Assembly (NCBI RefSeq): GCF_052065755.1
Contig: NZ_JBQHTK010000001.1
Span: 310,001-374,000, forward strand
DNA: 64,000 bases
Direction: 5' to 3'
Origin: Allocoprococcus sp004560705
Lineage (GTDB): Bacteria; Bacillota; Clostridia; Lachnospirales; Lachnospiraceae
Shown: positions 59,927 to 64,000 of the stretch, one piece after another
How the letters are laid out: the number at the start of each line of letters is the position of its first letter
Numbering within the stretch: the first letter of the stretch is position 1
The notes under the pieces: generated by a model
Told to the model about the DNA's origin: nothing
What the model saw: the letters and a program-made list of their open reading frames with translations, nothing else
The model's database searches: none
Position numbers and translations under genes: made by a program

Positions 59927-61426
59927 TTATTTTCTAAATGCAGCTTCATTCCACATTAATTCATTCTTGAAGTTTCTGATCGTTGTATCCTTATCAATGT
60001 AAACAGCTTCGATACCCATTGCTTCTGCCCAGTCTCCCATCTGCTCAGCAGTCAGGTCATAAGAGAATGCAGTATGATGTGCTCCACCTGCAAGAATCCA
60101 TGCTTCAGCACCTGTCTTCAGATTCGGCTGCGGTGTCCAGAATGCAGTTGCAACCGGAAGCTTCGGCATCGGTTTTTCAACTTTCTTGCACTCTACGTCA
60201 TTGATGATCAAGCGGAATCTGTCGCCAAGGTCAATGAGTGATGTTGCAACAGCCGGACCAGTCTTTGAAGTAAATACAAGACGTGCCGGATCCTCTCTAT
60301 TGCCCATAGAAAGCGGCTGACATTTGATGCTGATCGGGCCATCTGCAATTGTCGGGCAAACCTCAAGCATGTGAGCCTGCAGAATACCTTCTTTTCCCGG
60401 AACTAGATTGTAGGTATAATCTTCCATAAAAGAAGTTCCTTTTGCGTTCTTCATTCCCTGAGTCATGATCTTCATGATACGAACCATAGCGGCGGTCTTC
60501 CAGTCACCTTCCGCTCCAAATCCATAACCTTTTTCCATCAATCTCTGAATTGCAAGTCCCGGTAACTGCTGAAGAGCCCCCAGATCACCAAAATGTGTAA
60601 CGATTGCCTGATAGTTTTTCTCTTCCAGGAATTTCTCAAATCCCACTTCAATCTGAGCCTGTACTGCTACATGTTTTCTGAACTCAGCTTCATCTCTTCC
60701 TTCCAGAAGGATCTCATATTTATCATAGTATTCTTCAACCAATGCATCGATATCGCCCTGTGCAACATCTTTTACGGCATCGGCAATTTCATTTACCGGA
60801 TAAGCATCAATTTCCCAACCGAACTTAATCTGCGCTTCTACTTTATCACCTTCTGTTACAGCTACATTTCTCATGTTATCTGCAATACGCATTACACGAA
60901 CATGACTGCTTTCAATAACACCAATTGCAGTTCTCATCCAGGATGCGATTCTTTCCTGTGTATCCTTATCTTCCCAGTATCCCATAATTACTTTACGGCT
61001 CTTGTTCAGACGTGTGAAAATATGCCCGAATTCACGGTCTCCATGGGCAGCCTGGTTCTCATTCATGAAATCCATATCAATCGTATCATATGGGATTTCA
61101 CGATTGAACTGTGTATGAAGATGAAGCAACGGTTTTCTGAGCTCTTTCAGACCTAAAATCCATGATTTTGCCGGCGAGAAAGTATGGCACCATGTAATAA
61201 CGCCCGCACAATTTTCATCTGTATTTGCTTCATTAAATGTCTTTCTGATCACTTCATTTGTGATTAAGGTTGGTTTCCAGATGATTTCATATGGAAGAAT
61301 TCCGGAATCATTTAAAGCCTTTACAATAATTTTTGAATGCTCAGCTACATGTGCAAGGCATTCATCTCCATATAAATCCTGAGAACCTGTACAAAACCAA
61401 AATTTGTAATCTTTGCATGCTAACAT
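59927..61426 (-). CDS. araA: L-arabinose isomerase
   Basis: Converts L-arabinose to L-ribulose, first step of arabinose catabolism. 499 aa, the usual length. WFCTGSQDLYGDE at the N-terminus, WCHTFSPAKSWILGL, and metal-site segments AEGDWKTAAMVR, SFMEDYTYNL and GAHHTAFSYDL. ATG 61426 has AAAGGAGATT upstream. Last gene of araB-araD-araA. A short inverted repeat ACACG/CGTGT lies in the gap before it (61467-61483). Confidence 0.97.
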   Translation of the reverse strand: MLACKDYKFWFCTGSQDLYGDECLAHVAEHSKIIVKALNDSGILPYEIIWKPTLITNEVIRKTFNEANTDENCAGVITWCHTFSPAKSWILGLKELRKPLLHLHTQFNREIPYDTIDMDFMNENQAAHGDREFGHIFTRLNKSRKVIMGYWEDKDTQERIASWMRTAIGVIESSHVRVMRIADNMRNVAVTEGDKVEAQIKFGWEIDAYPVNEIADAVKDVAQGDIDALVEEYYDKYEILLEGRDEAEFRKHVAVQAQIEVGFEKFLEEKNYQAIVTHFGDLGALQQLPGLAIQRLMEKGYGFGAEGDWKTAAMVRIMKIMTQGMKNAKGTSFMEDYTYNLVPGKEGILQAHMLEVCPTIADGPISIKCQPLSMGNREDPARLVFTSKTGPAVATSLIDLGDRFRLIINDVECKKVEKPMPKLPVATAFWTPQPNLKTGAEAWILAGGAHHTAFSYDLTAEQMGDWAEAMGIEAVYIDKDTTIRNFKNELMWNEAAFRK

Positions 61427-61502
61427 AGTATTAATCTCCTTTTTGTTCATTTTTCAGAAAGTTCCGACACGCTTGGCACGTGTTCATAAATTTGTTATTT
61501 GT

Positions 61503-62189
61503 TTATTGTCCGTAGTAGGCATTTGCACCATGCTTTCTGTAGTAGTGCTTGTCTTGCAGTTCCTGCGGTGCCGGTTTCACATCCGGATTGATCATCTCAC
61601 AGCGTGCTGCCATTTTTGCTACTTCTTCCAATACTACCGCATTATGTACGGCTTCGTGTGCATCTTTCCCCCACGAAAATGGTCCATGGTTTTTGCAGAG
61701 TACTGCCGGCATTGCCATGTATTCTGTTCCTTTAAAATGTTCTACGATTAGAAGGCCTGTATTTTTTTCGTAGGCTTCATCGATTTCTTCTTTGGTCAGA
61801 TTACGAACACACGGGATTTCTCCATACATATAATCTGCATGAGTCGTTCCATAGCAAGGAATTCCTCTTCCTGCCTGAGCCCAGCTTGTCGCCCAAGGTG
61901 AATGTGTATGAACAATTCCTCCCATATCCGGGAACGCTTTATAAAGCTCCAGATGAGTTGCTGTATCAGAAGAAGGATTGTAATGACCTTCTACTTTATT
62001 ACCTTCCAGATCCATGACTACCATATCTTCCGGGGTCAGTTTATCATACTCCACACCACTTGGCTTAATTACGAACAGCCCGCTTTCACGGTCTATTCCA
62101 CTTACATTACCCCATGTAAATGTTACAAGACCGTATTTTGGCAGTAACATATTGGCCTCATATACTTCTTTTTTCAGTTGTTCTAACAC
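61503..62189 (-). CDS. araD: L-ribulose-5-phosphate 4-epimerase
   Basis: Third arabinose step, giving D-xylulose 5-phosphate for the pentose-phosphate pathway. 228 aa class II aldolase/epimerase: GNVSGIDRESGLFVIKPSGV, zinc ligands in HTHSPWAT and ALLCKNHGPF-like VLCKNHGPFSWG. Starts at GTG 62189, AGGAGG being 7 nt upstream. Confidence 0.96.
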   Translation of the reverse strand: MLEQLKKEVYEANMLLPKYGLVTFTWGNVSGIDRESGLFVIKPSGVEYDKLTPEDMVVMDLEGNKVEGHYNPSSDTATHLELYKAFPDMGGIVHTHSPWATSWAQAGRGIPCYGTTHADYMYGEIPCVRNLTKEEIDEAYEKNTGLLIVEHFKGTEYMAMPAVLCKNHGPFSWGKDAHEAVHNAVVLEEVAKMAARCEMINPDVKPAPQELQDKHYYRKHGANAYYGQ

Positions 62190-62215
62190 TTTTACGCCTC
62201 CTCATTTAAAATATA

Positions 62216-63811
62216 TTATTTCAGAGAGTCAACGGCTGCTCTTTCAATTGGAAGCCCTTCAAGGTATCTCTTGCTGAATACATCAAAGCCTTCTACATCC
62301 TTTGGATTCGGTTCCATTCTGCTTCCTGCCTGACCAGCAAATACTTTATTGGCAAGATAAGCATCCAGAGCTTCTCCTTCTTCCTTATTGAGCATGTAAG
62401 AAGCCAGAAGAGCAATTCCCCAGGCACCGCCTTCTCCTGCAGTTTCCATAACAGAAACAGGCGTATTAAGAGCTGCCGCAAGGATTCCCTGTCCTACGCC
62501 TTTTGTCTTGAAAAGTCCGCCGTGGCCGAGGATTTCATCCAGCTTCACTCCCTCTTCTTTCAGGAGAATATCCATTCCTGTTTTCAGGACTCCAAGAGAA
62601 GCAAACAGATTTACTCTCATGAAATTTGCCAGATTAAACTTGCTGTCCGGTGTACGCACGAATAACGGGCGTCCCTCTTCAAATCCTGTAATGTGCTCGC
62701 CTGAGAAATAATTGTATGCCAGAAGTCCGCCACAATCAGCATCACCTTCCAAAGCCTTGTTATAAAGTGTACCAAACAGTTTATTCATATCCACTTCCAT
62801 TCCAAATGCTTCAGCAAATTCCTTGAAAATTCCTACCCATGCATTCAGGTCAGACGTACAGTTGTTGCAATGAACCATTGCCACAAGATCACCTGCCGGA
62901 GTCGTCACCAGATCAATTTCATCGTGGACTTTTTGAAGTTCTTTCTCCAGAACTACCATTCCGAATACACTGGTACCGGCAGAAACATTTCCTGTGCGTA
63001 CCTTCACGCTGTTTGTAGCAACCATACCGGTTCCCGCATCGCCTTCCGGCGGGCATACCGGAATTCCGGCTTTCAGTGTTCCGGTAGGATCCAGAAGTTT
63101 CGCACCTTTTTCGGTAAGAGCACCTGCTTTTTCACCGGCAAGAAGTACCTTAGGTAAAATTTCTTCCAATTTCCACGGATAGCCTTTTGGTGCAACCAAC
63201 TCATCGAACGATGCAACCATTCTCTCATTCCAGTTTCTGGTAGCGATATCAATCGGGAACATACCGGAAGCTTCTCCAACTCCGAGTACCTTCTCGCCTG
63301 TAAGCTGCCAGTGAATATACCCGGCAAGTGTTGTAAAGAATGTTACATCCTTTACGTGTTCTTCACCATTTAATATTGCCTGATACAAATGAGCGATACT
63401 CCATCTCTGCGGAATATGGAAATCAAATAACTTCGTCAACTCTTCTGAAGCCGGACCGGTAATTGTATTTCTCCAGGTACGGAACGGAACAAGAAGTTCA
63501 CCGTCCTTGTCAAATGCCATATATCCATGCATCATTGCACTGAATCCAATAGCGCCAACAGTCTCCAAAGCAACTCCATACTGTTTCTTTACATCCTCTG
63601 TCAGATTCTTGTAACAATCCTGCAGTCCGGTCCATATATCCTCCAGCGTGTAGGTCCAGACTCCATCCACATATCTGTTTTCCCATTCATGGCTTCCGGA
63701 AGCAATCGGTGCATTATCCTCCCCCACCAGAACTGCCTTAATACGGGTCGAACCAAATTCAATTCCCAATGAGGTTTTCCCATTTAAAATGGCATTCTTT
63801 ACATCACTCAT
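62216..63811 (-). CDS. araB: L-ribulokinase (FGGY family)
   Basis: Phosphorylates L-ribulose with ATP. 531 aa FGGY kinase: GIEFGSTRIKAVLV phosphate loop, MMHGYMAFD, GNVSAGTSVFGMV (second phosphate motif) and the C-terminal AGEGGAWGIALLASYM adenosine motif. It belongs to the AraB-like branch common in Lachnospiraceae and Bacteroides rather than the B. subtilis type. Operon context with araD/araA fixes the role. Starts behind AAAGGTG. Confidence 0.94.
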   Translation of the reverse strand: MSDVKNAILNGKTSLGIEFGSTRIKAVLVGEDNAPIASGSHEWENRYVDGVWTYTLEDIWTGLQDCYKNLTEDVKKQYGVALETVGAIGFSAMMHGYMAFDKDGELLVPFRTWRNTITGPASEELTKLFDFHIPQRWSIAHLYQAILNGEEHVKDVTFFTTLAGYIHWQLTGEKVLGVGEASGMFPIDIATRNWNERMVASFDELVAPKGYPWKLEEILPKVLLAGEKAGALTEKGAKLLDPTGTLKAGIPVCPPEGDAGTGMVATNSVKVRTGNVSAGTSVFGMVVLEKELQKVHDEIDLVTTPAGDLVAMVHCNNCTSDLNAWVGIFKEFAEAFGMEVDMNKLFGTLYNKALEGDADCGGLLAYNYFSGEHITGFEEGRPLFVRTPDSKFNLANFMRVNLFASLGVLKTGMDILLKEEGVKLDEILGHGGLFKTKGVGQGILAAALNTPVSVMETAGEGGAWGIALLASYMLNKEEGEALDAYLANKVFAGQAGSRMEPNPKDVEGFDVFSKRYLEGLPIERAAVDSLK

Positions 63812-63877
63812 AGCGTTAACACCTTTCCCTTTCTTTTTTTATTTGAAAGACCTGCGTCTTCTCAATCTTTTAAACTT

Positions 63878-64000
63878 CTAAAATCCATCTCTCAGGCGTA
63901 CTGAATTACGATTCACAATTTCAGGATCCAATTCAGTCACTTTTGGTACCGGCATTCCTTTCATCATTTCAAGCATTTCCAATGCTGCTATTTTACCCAG
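63878..64000 (-). CDS. araR: C-terminal end of an AraR/LacI-type arabinose regulator (partial)
   Basis: Only the last 40 codons are in the window, open at base 64000 and ending TAG at 63878-63880. The sequence LGKIAALEMLEMMKGMPVPK ... PEIVNRNSVR is the typical end of a LacI-type effector domain, as in AraR (GntR head with LacI-like sensor). Its position just before araB supports AraR. The 66 nt between it and araB show no clear promoter, so araB may be co-transcribed. Confidence 0.7.
   Translation of the reverse strand: MGKIAALEMLEMMKGMPVPKVTELDPEIVNRNSVRLRDGF

Noticed and set aside
61467..61483. ACACG/CGTGT inverted repeat as an AraR operator between araD and araA
   Set aside because: Arms are only 5 bp and the position is inside the operon; too weak to call, noted only under araA.

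Overview
The window looks like a chromosome segment of a gut-type Lachnospiraceae (Clostridia, low-to-moderate GC, spore former). Pointers are the type II fatty-acid operon with FabK as the only enoyl reductase in view, tRNAs without encoded CCA, type III glutamine synthetases, a DUF6472 protein, SleB-type and CwlD-like wall hydrolases, an HrcA/CIRCE heat-shock operator and a murB-rapZ-whiA-HPr cluster. The taxon is inferred from gene content only. Most genes lie on the minus strand.

Region by region: (1) 1-8530, one long minus-strand fatty-acid operon, fabH-acpP-fabK-fabD-fabG-fabF-accB-fabZ-accC-accD (accD runs off the edge), behind a FabT-like palindrome. (2) 8640-11070, tRNA-Leu, a 49-aa small protein and a plus-strand YtrA-type regulator/ABC transporter operon with a clear promoter and operator. 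(3) 11.1-15.7 kb, HelD-like helicase, a cytidylate-kinase-like P-loop protein and an NhaD-type antiporter. (4) 15.9-17.1 kb, two Hsp20 genes under CIRCE. (5) 17.1-23.7 kb, a decaying accessory region: Rpn-nuclease remnant, intact multidomain flavodiiron protein, D-lyxose isomerase remnant, intact GH36 alpha-galactosidase, frameshifted sugar permease and truncated AraC regulator. (6) 23.7-33.7 kb, DnaJ-like chaperone, glucokinase, small thioredoxin, CobW-like GTPase, DUF6472, EamA exporter, PHP protein, glycosyltransferase and a TrpXYZ-like ABC transporter. (7) 33.8-34.6 kb, a seven-tRNA operon (Pro-Gly-Arg-His-Gln-Lys-Leu). (8) 34.7-43.8 kb, yfcE-rdgB-rlmL-like, an Asn/Ser repeat protein, a HAAS-domain membrane protein, two tandem GSIII genes, class II aldolase and tRNA-Glu. 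(9) 43.9-50.98 kb, lipid kinase, HPr-like/whiA/rapZ/murB, CorC-type protein, a truncated sigma-70-like protein and a SPOR amidase. (10) 51.0-52.7 kb, TPP-riboswitch-controlled thiC with a second structured leader element. (11) 52.8-58.1 kb, polar amino-acid ABC transporter, uppP, HAD hydrolase and a coiled-coil SleB hydrolase. (12) 58.07-59.85 kb, a group II intron with a broken reverse transcriptase, inserted behind a terminator. (13) 59.9-64 kb, araR(partial)-araB-araD-araA.

No CRISPR, prophage, defence island or clearly new multi-gene system was found. The most unusual items are the unassigned folded RNA in the thiC leader, the DNA-binding-less sigma-like protein, the Asp15 HPr (Crh-like), the dead terminator-targeting intron and the partly deleted alpha-galactoside locus.
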